From Candidatus Parcubacteria bacterium (GTDB lineage Bacteria; Patescibacteriota; Patescibacteriia; PEXW01), in NCBI GenBank assembly GCA_003597955.1, contig QZJU01000005.1, forward strand, positions 1 through 47,100: a DNA stretch of 47,100 bases, given 5' to 3'. This document shows positions 28,912 through 38,260 of this stretch, piece by piece. Within the stretch, counting starts at the first letter, position 1, and each line of letters begins with the position of its first letter. The notes beneath the pieces were generated by a model. It saw only the letters and a program-made list of their open reading frames with translations. It did no database searches and had not been told where the DNA came from. The position numbers and the translations under genes are program-made.

Positions 28912-30806
28912 TGGCCATTAATTTATCCAAAAAACCAAAAACCCTGCCGGCGGAAACCCCGCCGCCAATGCAAGTGCTGTCTGAAGAAGAGCGGCAGCAG
29001 CAGGCGGAAATGGAACTGCAAAGGAAACGGGAGCTTTTAGAAGCGGAAAGGATTTACCGCCGTGGCGTGGTTTCAGTGCGGGATTTTATTGCTCCGGCTT
29101 CATACAGAGTCAATCCGCGGGATGTTGAAATTGGCGGCAAGCTTTGCCGGACCCTGTTCGTGGTGACCTACCCGCGCTACATTGCCGTGGGCTGGTTCGC
29201 GCCCATAATAAATTTGAACGTGCCTTTGGATATATCCATGTTTTTCTATCCTGTCGGTTCGGAAGTGGTTTTAAAGCAGCTGCGGAACAAAGTTGGCCAG
29301 CTGGAAGCGCAGATTTTGGCTGATGCGGAAAAAGGCGCGCCTCGCGACCCGATTCGGGAAACGGCCTTAAGGGACATTGAACAACTGCGGGATAATCTGA
29401 CTCAAGGCACGGAAAAGTTTTTCCAAGTGGCGCTGTATGTCACTTTGTACGGCAACGATAAAGACAGTTTGGATAAATTGACCGACCGGGTGGAGGCGAT
29501 GTTCGGTTCCAAGCTGGTTTTCAGCAAACGGGTTTTATACCAAGCCGAACAAGGTTTCAATTCGACCTTGCCGATTGGCCGAGACGAACTTCAGGTTTAT
29601 TTCAATATGAATTCTTCGCCCGCGGCCAGCAGTTTCCCCTTCATTTCTTCGGATGTTTCTTCAGACAATGGCATTTTGTACGGGATCAATCGTCACAACA
29701 ATTCTTTGATTTTGTTTGATCGCTTCAGCCTGCAGAATGCCAATTTCGTAGTTTTTGCCACTTCTGGCGCCGGCAAAAGCTACGCGGTGAAATTAGAAAT
29801 CTTGCGTTCCTTAATGGTGGGCACGGATGTGATCGTGATCGACCCCGAGCGCGAATACAAATACCTTTCCGACGCTGTGGGCGGCACTTACATAAATATC
29901 TCCCTTAATTCCGAATCAAAAATCAATCCTTTTGACCTGCCTCGGCCGACGAGCGGCTCGGAAAAACCTGCGGACATTATTCGCGCCGCGGTGATCACTT
30001 TAAAAGGCATGATGCGGCTGATGCTGGGCAATTTGACGCCCGAGGAGGATTCGATTGTTGATCGGGCGTTAATAGAAGCTTACGCAAAGAAAGACATTAC
30101 GGCAGACAGCGATTTGACTAACATCGAGCCGCCCCTGATGGCGGATTTCCAGGAAGTCTTGGGCGGCATGGTTGGCGCCGAGGGTTTGGTGGAGAGGCTG
30201 AAAAAATTTACCGAAGGCACTTTTGCGGGCTTATTCAACAGTCCCACCAACATTGAATTGAATAATCAGCTAGTGACTTTTTCGGTGAGGGACTTGGAAG
30301 ACGAATTGCGGCCGATTGGCATTTCCATGATCGTTTCGTACATTTGGAATGTTGTCAGGTCACAGCTGAAAAAACGGATTCTGGTGATCGACGAAGCGTG
30401 GTGGCTGATGCAGAACGAAGATTCGGCCAAATTTATTTATGCTCTAGTCAAGCGGTGTCGCAAATACTATTTGGGAGTCACCACCATTACCCAAGATGTG
30501 AATGATTTTTTGCGTTCACCTTACGGCCAGGCGATTGTCACCAACTCGGCTCTCCAACTTTTGATGAAGCAGTCGCCAGCCGGTATCGATATTGTGTCTA
30601 AAACTTTTTTGTTGACTCAAGGCGAAAAATATCTGCTTTTGGAAGCCGCCGTGGGTGAAGGCATTTTCTTCGCCGGCCCCAAGCACGCCGCAATTAAAGT
30701 CGTGGCCTCTTACACCGAAGACCAAATCATCACCTCGGATCCCCGCCAGCTTTTGGAAATTGAAGCGGCCAAGAAGGAGTTTAACGAAAGCCAACAACCC
30801 GAATAG
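28911..30806 (+). CDS. VirB4-like T4SS ATPase
   Basis: Walker A VFATSGAGKSYAVKLEILR; VIDPEREYKYL; Walker B ILVIDEAWWLM; TITQDVNDFL. Confidence 0.95.
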   Translation: MAINLSKKPKTLPAETPPPMQVLSEEERQQQAEMELQRKRELLEAERIYRRGVVSVRDFIAPASYRVNPRDVEIGGKLCRTLFVVTYPRYIAVGWFAPIINLNVPLDISMFFYPVGSEVVLKQLRNKVGQLEAQILADAEKGAPRDPIRETALRDIEQLRDNLTQGTEKFFQVALYVTLYGNDKDSLDKLTDRVEAMFGSKLVFSKRVLYQAEQGFNSTLPIGRDELQVYFNMNSSPAASSFPFISSDVSSDNGILYGINRHNNSLILFDRFSLQNANFVVFATSGAGKSYAVKLEILRSLMVGTDVIVIDPEREYKYLSDAVGGTYINISLNSESKINPFDLPRPTSGSEKPADIIRAAVITLKGMMRLMLGNLTPEEDSIVDRALIEAYAKKDITADSDLTNIEPPLMADFQEVLGGMVGAEGLVERLKKFTEGTFAGLFNSPTNIELNNQLVTFSVRDLEDELRPIGISMIVSYIWNVVRSQLKKRILVIDEAWWLMQNEDSAKFIYALVKRCRKYYLGVTTITQDVNDFLRSPYGQAIVTNSALQLLMKQSPAGIDIVSKTFLLTQGEKYLLLEAAVGEGIFFAGPKHAAIKVVASYTEDQIITSDPRQLLEIEAAKKEFNESQQPE

Positions 30807-30823
30807 TAAAAATTTTAAAAAAT

Positions 30824-31423
30824 ATGTCCAAAAAATTACTTTTTATTCTCGGCGGCGCAGTGGTTTTGACCCTGGTTGCTTTGGGAATTCTGGTCTATTG
30901 GCAGCGGGGCAAGCCTTTGGCTAATACCAACAACAGCAACACAAACGCGGTATTGCCAAATGTAAACACCGTCGTGGCGAATGTGAATCAAAACCAGAAC
31001 CTAAACCAGCCGCCTTTGGATCCGAATATTAACGACAAAACCGCGGTGCAGCAGATCGGCCGGAGCTTTGCCAGCATTTACGCCAGCTTTTCCACGCAGA
31101 ACGACTTCGAAAACATCACGGATCTGTATTTTTACATGACGCCGGAATTAAAGAGCCAGCAAGAAAGTTTTGTGGCGGCGGAGCGCACCAAGCGCCGGAC
31201 AGACATCCTTTACCACGGCATAACTTCCGAAGCCAGGATTGTGGAACTTTCGGAATTTGACGCTAGCCAGGGCTCGGCCACGGTCAAAGTGACCTTGCAA
31301 AGGGTGGAATCCACTGGCACCACCAGTAATAGCGAAACCTATTATCAAGATTTGACTTTAAGCTTGGTAAAACAAAGCGGGGTTTGGAAAGTCGGAAAGA
31401 TTGTTTGGGGGCAAAAGCAATAA
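30824..31423 (+). CDS. Membrane-anchored protein with Asn-rich linker
   Basis: N-terminal TM, then NTNNSNTNAVLPNVNTVVANVNQNQNLN, then a soluble domain. Confidence 0.7.
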   Translation: MSKKLLFILGGAVVLTLVALGILVYWQRGKPLANTNNSNTNAVLPNVNTVVANVNQNQNLNQPPLDPNINDKTAVQQIGRSFASIYASFSTQNDFENITDLYFYMTPELKSQQESFVAAERTKRRTDILYHGITSEARIVELSEFDASQGSATVKVTLQRVESTGTTSNSETYYQDLTLSLVKQSGVWKVGKIVWGQKQ

Positions 31424-31437
31424 TCAACACATTATTT

Positions 31438-32097
31438 ATGGCCCAGGCCGTGAATTACCAAAACGAATTGGATCTGGCTAGATTTCAAGCCCGCCAGCAG
31501 CATAGCTTGCAGGGAAACTTGGGCAATTTTCAAAATCCGCAATCCGCCGGCAGCTTGGATGCGGTTCAGGCAAATGCCACAAGTCAGCCAAATCTTCGCG
31601 AGGCCGTTCAAGAACAGAAAACTTCGGGCGGTTTAACCGGCCGGTTGAAGCAATTGCAAGAAATCCGCCAGCGGCGTTTGCAGGCTTTAAGCCTGACGGG
31701 TACGACCGCGACCGCGGTCCAGGCCGCGAATTTTGCCTGGGCAAGGCAAGTGGACATTTGGCAATCCGGTTTGTCAGCCGGGGTTTTTAGTTTTGATATT
31801 GTGGTTTCCAGCTGGCTTTTCATCGTCATTTGGTTTGCCCGGATAATCTCGCCAGTTTTGCCAAAACCTCGCGGCCTGCAAATTGTCCCGCCTTATACTT
31901 TAAAGACCATGTCCGGCATTGGCGTGGCGATTGCGCACGCAGGCACGGCCTTTTTTGCCATGCTGCAATATCTAGTCATCTTCTTTTTGGTTGCCGTGAT
32001 CGCTTGGTTCATCAATCTGCCGCTGTTTGAAAAAATCCAAGTAATCAAAGATTTGGCCAGCGGCTCCTTAAGCTCATTGTATGAGTTGGTTAAATAA
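31438..32097 (+). CDS. Hypothetical membrane protein of the T4SS operon
   Basis: ATG at 31438 (MAQAVNYQNELD...) fits better than the track start at 31384; TM segments in the C-terminal half. Confidence 0.7.
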   Translation: MAQAVNYQNELDLARFQARQQHSLQGNLGNFQNPQSAGSLDAVQANATSQPNLREAVQEQKTSGGLTGRLKQLQEIRQRRLQALSLTGTTATAVQAANFAWARQVDIWQSGLSAGVFSFDIVVSSWLFIVIWFARIISPVLPKPRGLQIVPPYTLKTMSGIGVAIAHAGTAFFAMLQYLVIFFLVAVIAWFINLPLFEKIQVIKDLASGSLSSLYELVK

Positions 32098-33091
32098 GAA
32101 TTCCAAATCGGTTTTGCACCACCAAATTTTAAAAGCCCTGTGCCTTTCAGTTTTGGTAATGCTTTGTTTGGGTTTTGCTCGTCCCACCAGCGCGGCTTTA
32201 ATTGCTTGCGATGAGAACGCCAAAGACAGCCAAGGCCAGCCGGTAAGCGCTGGCACAGTGGAAGAAAACTGGATCCGGGTCCAGGTGCCTATTCCCGGTG
32301 TCACCGCGAATTGCCAAGATGATCAGGGTTTTGTCCGTGCCTACATTCAGGACTTGGGCGCGTATATCGCCGGTATCTATCGCTGGTTTTCCGGGGCGAT
32401 CGGCGTGTTTGCCACAGTAATGATTTTTTACGGCGGCATTGTCTGGCTGACCGCGGGCGGGAACCGAAGTCGGGTGCAAAGCGCCAAAGAAGTCATTTTT
32501 AGCTCCTTAATCGCCGTGGTAATCGCTTTGGGTTCGTATTTACTGCTTTATACCATTAGCCCAAGATTGGTAAACTTACGACCCCCAGCCTTAAAAGTCA
32601 CTCAGCGAATAGACCAAGAATTTGTGGAATTTATCGGGCTCTGCGGTGAAAATGTAGACGGTGTTGTAATTGGTAAAGCCGACACCCCCTGCGGCGAGGC
32701 GTATATTCTTGAATCTGGAAACGATAATAATCCGCCAAAAGCTTGCATGGGCGTGAAGTGCTCTACTGGCGTATTGCCGCCAACTCCAAAAGTCTGCCAG
32801 ATAAACAGGGACAGTAATTCCAAATTAACCAGCGGGACTTGCCGTTCGGAATTTATTGGCTATCACCCCAGCGACACGAATATCCAATATAACTTTGATA
32901 ATGTTTCCCCCAATGACAGCTGCGGAAGGTATTTCCCGCTTGGTGAAAATTATACCGTCGGCCAAACTTGTTCAGGTGATGCGGAATGCGTACTTGATGG
33001 CCAAAGGATTATAATGGAAAATAATATCGGCTTGTTAACTGACAGCGGTCAATCGCAGAATGTTATGTGCTCAAACAAATTTGAACCCTGA
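32081..33091 (+). CDS. VirB2-like two-TM protein with a Cys-containing C-terminal extension
   Basis: Signal peptide; IGVFATVMIFYGGIVWLTAGGNRSRVQSAKEVIFSSLIAVVIALGSYLLLYTISPRLV. Confidence 0.75.
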   Translation: MSWLNKNSKSVLHHQILKALCLSVLVMLCLGFARPTSAALIACDENAKDSQGQPVSAGTVEENWIRVQVPIPGVTANCQDDQGFVRAYIQDLGAYIAGIYRWFSGAIGVFATVMIFYGGIVWLTAGGNRSRVQSAKEVIFSSLIAVVIALGSYLLLYTISPRLVNLRPPALKVTQRIDQEFVEFIGLCGENVDGVVIGKADTPCGEAYILESGNDNNPPKACMGVKCSTGVLPPTPKVCQINRDSNSKLTSGTCRSEFIGYHPSDTNIQYNFDNVSPNDSCGRYFPLGENYTVGQTCSGDAECVLDGQRIIMENNIGLLTDSGQSQNVMCSNKFEP

Positions 33092-33135
33092 TATTTACTG
33101 TTTTTAATGATTAATCCTTCATTTTTGAGAAATTT

Positions 33136-34395
33136 ATGAACAAACGGGTGCTCTTAATCATCGCTTTCGTCATCGGCGTCATTGTCATTGGTTTTGTTTT
33201 ATACTTGGTGTTTTTCAAGCCCTTGCCGCCGGCGGGCAACCAAAATCAGAATGAAAATGTGAATGCGGTTTTGCCAAACTTAAACGGCAATGTCAACCGT
33301 CCGCAAGCCAATGTCAACGGCGGCTTGCCGAACATCAACGGCGCGAATGTTAATCAGCAGGTCTCCAACATAAATGCCGGCCTTTCGCCCATAGCCAACG
33401 GCCAGGACACTCTAGTAAAGACTTTAGTAAGCGCCAATGCTTCCAACACCATCGTTGACGCCAGCGGCAACCTGAAATTTTACGATAAAGTTTCGGGCCA
33501 GTTTTTCAAACTCGACGCCAACGGCAATATGGTGGCATTAAGCCAGGTAAAGTTCCCAGACGCGGAAAGCGTCGTCTGGTCGCCGACCGGGAATAAGGTG
33601 ATTGTCAGCTTCCCCGATGATTCAAAAATATATTACGACTTTGACGCCAAACAGCAGGCGACCTTGCCCAGAGAAGCCCAAGGTTTCAGCTTTGATCCTA
33701 CGGGCACACAAATCGCCTTCAAATACAATTCCGCGAATGTTAACGATCGTTTCCTGGTAATTTCCAACCCGGACGGAACCTCAATGTCGCCCATAGAACC
33801 TTTGGGTGAAAACAGCAATAAAGTTCAGGTGAGCTGGTCGCCGAATAATCAAGTCGTCGCCACTTACAGCGAAGGCTTGAATGAAAACAGCCAGCAGGTT
33901 TATTTGGTGGGCAAGAGCGGTGAAAACAACAAATCCATTTTGGCTCCGGGCCGGGGTTTTGAAGGCAGTTGGTCGCCGGACGGCCAAAGAATGCTTTACA
34001 GCGTATACAACAGCCAATCCAACTATAACCCGGTTCTCCATATCGTGGACGCGCAGGGCGACAGCGCCGGCGGCAACAACCTGTCTTTGGATTTACAGAC
34101 CTGGTCGGATAAGTGCACATTTTCAAAAAGCGGAATTCAAGTTTATTGCGCCGTGCCCCAAGCCAATTCTTTGCCGGCCGGCAGCGGTATTTACCGCGAC
34201 CAGGCCAGGAACGCCAGCGATGAATTCTACGCCGTGGACCTGACCACGGGCGCCAAAACCAAGCTGGCCGTTCCGGTCGGCTCGGACGGCAGCCGGCAGT
34301 TTTCCGCAGTAAACCTCAAGCTATCCGCAGACGGAAAGACTTTATATTTTACGGACTCGGTCACGGGCCGGATTTTGCAAATGCGCTTGCAATAA
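33136..34395 (+). CDS. Membrane-anchored TolB/WD40-like beta-propeller protein with Asn-rich linker
   Basis: TM anchor; NQNENVNAVLPNLNGNVNRPQANVNGG; repeated VVWSPTGNKVIVSF, VSWSPNNQVVATY, GSWSPDGQRMLYS blades. Confidence 0.8.
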   Translation: MNKRVLLIIAFVIGVIVIGFVLYLVFFKPLPPAGNQNQNENVNAVLPNLNGNVNRPQANVNGGLPNINGANVNQQVSNINAGLSPIANGQDTLVKTLVSANASNTIVDASGNLKFYDKVSGQFFKLDANGNMVALSQVKFPDAESVVWSPTGNKVIVSFPDDSKIYYDFDAKQQATLPREAQGFSFDPTGTQIAFKYNSANVNDRFLVISNPDGTSMSPIEPLGENSNKVQVSWSPNNQVVATYSEGLNENSQQVYLVGKSGENNKSILAPGRGFEGSWSPDGQRMLYSVYNSQSNYNPVLHIVDAQGDSAGGNNLSLDLQTWSDKCTFSKSGIQVYCAVPQANSLPAGSGIYRDQARNASDEFYAVDLTTGAKTKLAVPVGSDGSRQFSAVNLKLSADGKTLYFTDSVTGRILQMRLQ

Positions 34396-34402
34396 GTTTT
34401 TT

Positions 34403-35023
34403 ATGCTTAAAAAGGAAAATCTTTTTTTCTGGGTGGTCGGCGCTTTGGCCGCAATTGTTTTAGTTAGCCTGCTGACGGCCACGATTCGGACTAATTCCCG
34501 AGTAAAGGATTTGCAGCCGCAAGTTTTTGAAACCGATCCGCTTTTAGGCAAAACCAACGCCAAAGTCACCGTGGTGATTTTTACGGATTTTGAGTGTGAA
34601 TTCTGCAAAGCCCAAGTGCCGATTTTAAAGAGGGTTTTGGCTGATTACCAAAATGAAATTCGCCTGGTGTACAAGGAATACCCACTGCCCAGCCACCAAA
34701 ACGCCACTTACGCCGCTTCAATCGCCCGGTGTGCGCAAGCGCAGAACAAGTTTTGGCAGATGCACGATGTGATTTTTGACAATCAAAGCGATTTGGGAAA
34801 TTTGGATTTGGCAAAACTTGCCCAAGAAAGTCAAACCGACCTGAATACTTTGAAAGCCTGTTTGGACAGCAAAAGCGAAACTGCAAAAATCCAGGAGAAT
34901 TTGGCAGAGGGGCAGAGATTGGTCATAACCGAAACCCCGACCATATTCGTGAATGAAAGGCGGCTGACTGGCCTGAATGACGAAACCACCATCCAGAATT
35001 TAATTGAGGAAAAACTAAAATGA
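34403..35023 (+). CDS. DsbA-family thioredoxin-fold oxidoreductase
   Basis: TM anchor; KVTVVIFTDFECEFCKAQVPILKRVLADY (CxxC); ITETPTIFVNERRLTG (cis-Pro region). Confidence 0.9.
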   Translation: MLKKENLFFWVVGALAAIVLVSLLTATIRTNSRVKDLQPQVFETDPLLGKTNAKVTVVIFTDFECEFCKAQVPILKRVLADYQNEIRLVYKEYPLPSHQNATYAASIARCAQAQNKFWQMHDVIFDNQSDLGNLDLAKLAQESQTDLNTLKACLDSKSETAKIQENLAEGQRLVITETPTIFVNERRLTGLNDETTIQNLIEEKLK

Positions 35024-36384
35024 GAATCTGGAAATTTTTTAGAATTGCTTTGGTCGCGGGTTTTTTGGTTTTTGGGCTTTTCGCCAAACCCAGCCTGGCC
35101 GGGTGCTGCCAAGTCGGAAATATTTGTTATTCCGATTCGGAGCTTGGTTACCCGGATATTATGCCGACAAATGAATGCATTGCCCGTGGCGGTACATATA
35201 GTTCTAGCTGCACTTGTCCAACCAATAATTCCGGATCAACCAGCTCTAGGGATGAAAACGCGATTGCATGTTGCAAATACCAGCCCGGCAATTGTTTGAA
35301 TCCTTATGCCAGCGGGATGTGTCCGCAAATATCAGGCTTGCCCACCCCGCAATATGAAGCCAAGCCCTGCAATGAATTGCCTTATTGTACGGGCTTGGGC
35401 AGCGAAACCAAACCGGAAATTTCCGCAACAGACGAAAGCGTGGTTTTCCGGCCCCAAATAACCTTGCCCGGTTCCAAGTTTGTCGCCGGGGAAAGCATTA
35501 CGGTCACCGGCAGCACCTTGGGCGAATACATCGCGGCTTTTTACGCTTTTTTTGTGGGCGCCATTGCCATTTTGGCAACGGTAATGATTTTTTACGGCGG
35601 GGTAATGTGGCTGATGGCCGGCGGCAATCGCGGGCAAGTTCAAAACGCCAAAGAACAAATCAGCTCGGCTTTGATTGGTTTGGGCATTGCTTTCTTGGCT
35701 TACCTTTTACTTTTGACCCTTAGCCCCCGGCTGGTGAAGTTTTCCAGTTTGAATTTAAAATTCGTAAAACCGGTCGAGCAGGTGATAGTCGGCGCGGAAG
35801 TCGCTTTTGGTTTCAAGGGTACGCCGCCCAGTACTGCGACTTTAACGCAAACCTGGGTTGATGAGATGAAAACTAAATACGATTCGCAGATTTCCGGCCT
35901 GGCCAATTCGGCCGTGCCCCGGGATTTGATCTACGCCATAATTTATGTGGAATCCGGCGGCCGACCCGATGTCATTTCTTCGGCCGGCGCCTGCGGCATA
36001 ATGCAATTACTGCCAACCACAGCCGGCAAATCTTGCACCGAATTATTAAATCCCCAGATTGGCATTCAGGCGGGCGTGAATTATCTGCAAACCCTGGCCG
36101 CGCAGACCTGCCCGACGCAGGCGACCAAAAGAGACGGCACCGTGGTGCAGTGCAATCCGGTCAGGACCAGCTGCCGCAACGGCGACCAATACTATATGGC
36201 CGCAGCCTACAATGGCGGTCAGGGCGCGAACTGCGACAGCCGGGAGACTTCTTGTCCAGGTCGGACTTGGTGGGAATGCCAGGTCAACACCGGCTATCAA
36301 GAAACCCGGAATTATGTCATTAAAGTCCAGCAAGCCCGCGACAAATTAAGATGTTTTCTCAATAACCAGTCTTATCCGTGTTAG
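35020..36384 (+). CDS. VirB2-like two-TM domain fused to a lytic transglycosylase (SLT) domain
   Basis: AILATVMIFYGGVMWLMAGGNRGQVQNAKEQISSALIGLGIAFLAYLLLLTLSPRLVKF followed by RDLIYAIIYVESGGRPDVISSAGACGIMQLLPTTA...YYMAAAYNGGQ. Confidence 0.88.
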   Translation: MRIWKFFRIALVAGFLVFGLFAKPSLAGCCQVGNICYSDSELGYPDIMPTNECIARGGTYSSSCTCPTNNSGSTSSRDENAIACCKYQPGNCLNPYASGMCPQISGLPTPQYEAKPCNELPYCTGLGSETKPEISATDESVVFRPQITLPGSKFVAGESITVTGSTLGEYIAAFYAFFVGAIAILATVMIFYGGVMWLMAGGNRGQVQNAKEQISSALIGLGIAFLAYLLLLTLSPRLVKFSSLNLKFVKPVEQVIVGAEVAFGFKGTPPSTATLTQTWVDEMKTKYDSQISGLANSAVPRDLIYAIIYVESGGRPDVISSAGACGIMQLLPTTAGKSCTELLNPQIGIQAGVNYLQTLAAQTCPTQATKRDGTVVQCNPVRTSCRNGDQYYMAAAYNGGQGANCDSRETSCPGRTWWECQVNTGYQETRNYVIKVQQARDKLRCFLNNQSYPC

Positions 36385-36389
36385 ACAAA

Positions 36390-37730
36390 ATGAAGACGCA
36401 AACAACCATTTATGTTTGTTCCAATTGCGATGCCCAGTTTCCCAAATGGCTGGGCCGCTGCACCGAGTGCGGGAGCTGGGGCACTATCGAAGCTTCCGGG
36501 CCTAAACCCGCCACAGCCCACGCGGCGCCAAAAGGTCGGCCAGGCAAAGTTCAGAATTTTGAAAGCATCATCCACGAAAATATTCAAAGATTTAAAACCG
36601 GCATTGGGGAGTTTGACCGAACCATCGGCGGTGGAATCGTGCCTGGGTCGGTGTTGTTGTTAGGCGGCGAACCCGGCATCGGCAAATCCACTCTGGCCTT
36701 GCAGGTGACGGCCAAGTTGGACCAGCCGGTTCTGTATGTTTCAGGCGAAGAATCCTCCAGCCAGGTGAAATTGCGGTATGAGCGCCTGAAATTGCGTGCC
36801 GAGAAAGTAAGTTTTTTGCCGGCCACGGATCTGCCCACGGTTTTGGCCACTTTGGAAGCAGTCAAACCAAAATTAGCCGTAATTGATTCCATCCAGACGA
36901 TATTTGATCCGACCTTGCCTTCCGAGGCCGGCTCAATTGTCCAAGTGCGGGTGGCCTGCGTGAGACTAATGGAAGTGGCCAAACGTCTGCAAATCCCTTT
37001 AATTCTGGTCGGCCATGTTACCAAGGAAGGCTCGATTGCCGGACCAAAGGTTTTGGAGCATTTGGTGGACTGCGTTTTAACCATGGAGGGCGATCCTTAT
37101 CACGCTTACCGGCTTTTGCGCACCACCAAAAATCGGTTTGGCCCCACGGACGAAGTCGGAGTTTTTGACATGCTGGAAAGCGGGTTGGCGGAAGTACCGA
37201 ATCCCTCGGCGCGGTTTTTAAGCGAACGGGATTCCAAAATCAGCGGTTCAGCCGTGGTGCCGATTATTGAAGGCACGCGGGTTTTTCTTTTGGAGATTCA
37301 GGCCTTGGTGACGACCACAGTTTTTGGCTACCCCCGGCGCGTGGCCTCGGGTTTTGATTTGAACCGGTTGCAGCTCCTTTTGGCGGTTTTAACCAAACGG
37401 GCGGGTTTGGGTTTGGGTAACCAAGATGTGCATTTAAATGTCGTGGGCGGTTTCAAGATTGACGAACCAGCCGCGGACTTGGCCGTGTGTCTGGCCGTGT
37501 TTTCGGCTTTTAAAAATCAGCCCCTGCCTCCGTTGCTGGCCGCGGTGGGCGAGGTAGGTTTGGGTGGTGAAATCCGCAGCGTGGCGAATTTTGAAAGGCG
37601 CGCAAGTGAATGCGAAAAATTGGGTTTTGGGAAATTAATGTGCCCAGCCAAGTCGAAAATAGAAAATCAGAATCTAAAGCCGGTGCCAGTTCAGAATTTA
37701 GCGCAGGCTTTAAGCTCGTTAAAAAAATAG
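36390..37730 (+). CDS. radA: DNA repair protein RadA
   Basis: Zn finger YVCSNCDAQFPKWLGRCTECGSWGT; Walker A LLGGEPGIGKSTL; KNRFG motif (RTTKNRFGPTDEVGVFDM); Lon-like C-terminus. Start MKTQTTIY preferred over the track start at 36378. Confidence 0.96.
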   Translation: MKTQTTIYVCSNCDAQFPKWLGRCTECGSWGTIEASGPKPATAHAAPKGRPGKVQNFESIIHENIQRFKTGIGEFDRTIGGGIVPGSVLLLGGEPGIGKSTLALQVTAKLDQPVLYVSGEESSSQVKLRYERLKLRAEKVSFLPATDLPTVLATLEAVKPKLAVIDSIQTIFDPTLPSEAGSIVQVRVACVRLMEVAKRLQIPLILVGHVTKEGSIAGPKVLEHLVDCVLTMEGDPYHAYRLLRTTKNRFGPTDEVGVFDMLESGLAEVPNPSARFLSERDSKISGSAVVPIIEGTRVFLLEIQALVTTTVFGYPRRVASGFDLNRLQLLLAVLTKRAGLGLGNQDVHLNVVGGFKIDEPAADLAVCLAVFSAFKNQPLPPLLAAVGEVGLGGEIRSVANFERRASECEKLGFGKLMCPAKSKIENQNLKPVPVQNLAQALSSLKK

Positions 37731-37758
37731 GCAATCTGTTAAGAAACAGACTGCCTAT
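37720..37758 (-). terminator. Rho-independent terminator (minus strand) overlapping the 3' end of radA
   Basis: Hairpin ATAGGCAATCTGTT / AACAGACTGCCTAT (37727-37758) followed on the minus strand by T7. Confidence 0.75.
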
Positions 37759-37799
37759 CGCTTGTGGTAAAAAGAAAGAAATTCCTAATCCAGATCGTT

Positions 37800-38162
37800 T
37801 CAAACGCCTTGAGATAAAGCCGGGATATACCGGGAATCAAAAGTGCCTTCGATGAAGCCCAATTTTCTGCCGCACTCATTTAATTCAACCCTGGCGGTTT
37901 CGCCGTTTAAGAGCGCTTTTTGGACATGGCCAGTTGGGCCGCAAAAGACGCTTTTTTCGCCGTCTTTATCTTGTGGCATGCCGCAGACCCGGCAGGCGTT
38001 TAATTCGAGTATTCCTTCACTCGGCGTGATAACGCGTCCAATCGTGATTTTGAATAGTTGGCACCGGTGGGGCAACTCCGCTTGCCGAGACTTGAAATCT
38101 GGATGCAATTTGATAGAGGAAATCAAATTGCCTTTTTCTGAATTTCTAGGGATCTTACACAT
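37800..38162 (-). CDS. Small Cys-containing hypothetical protein
   Basis: ATG at 38160-38162 with GGAG SD 6 nt upstream; ACRVCGMPQDKDGEKSVFCGPTGH; own terminator downstream. Confidence 0.7.
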   Translation of the reverse strand: MCKIPRNSEKGNLISSIKLHPDFKSRQAELPHRCQLFKITIGRVITPSEGILELNACRVCGMPQDKDGEKSVFCGPTGHVQKALLNGETARVELNECGRKLGFIEGTFDSRYIPALSQGV

Positions 38163-38168
38163 CAAATT

Positions 38169-38260
38169 CTCCGAAGAAAAAAGTTAGTTAGTCGGGTTTT
38201 TGTCTCACATTTTTCGGAGAACAGCGGTTAGGGTGAAAATTTCATCAATTACGCCTCCTT
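38169..38260 (-). promoter_or_regulatory. Candidate translational leader: mini-ORF MKFSP* plus SD-sequestering hairpin
   Basis: Minus strand: AAGGAGG (38254-38260) then ATGAAATTTTCACCCTAA (38245-38228); TTCGGAG at the CDS SD (38175-38169) complements CTCCGAA (38219-38213). Confidence 0.4.

Noticed and set aside
12000-36400. Interpretation as a conjugative plasmid or ICE
   Set aside because: No relaxase, oriT, integrase or partition genes recognised; the region is flanked by housekeeping genes (rsmA, radA).
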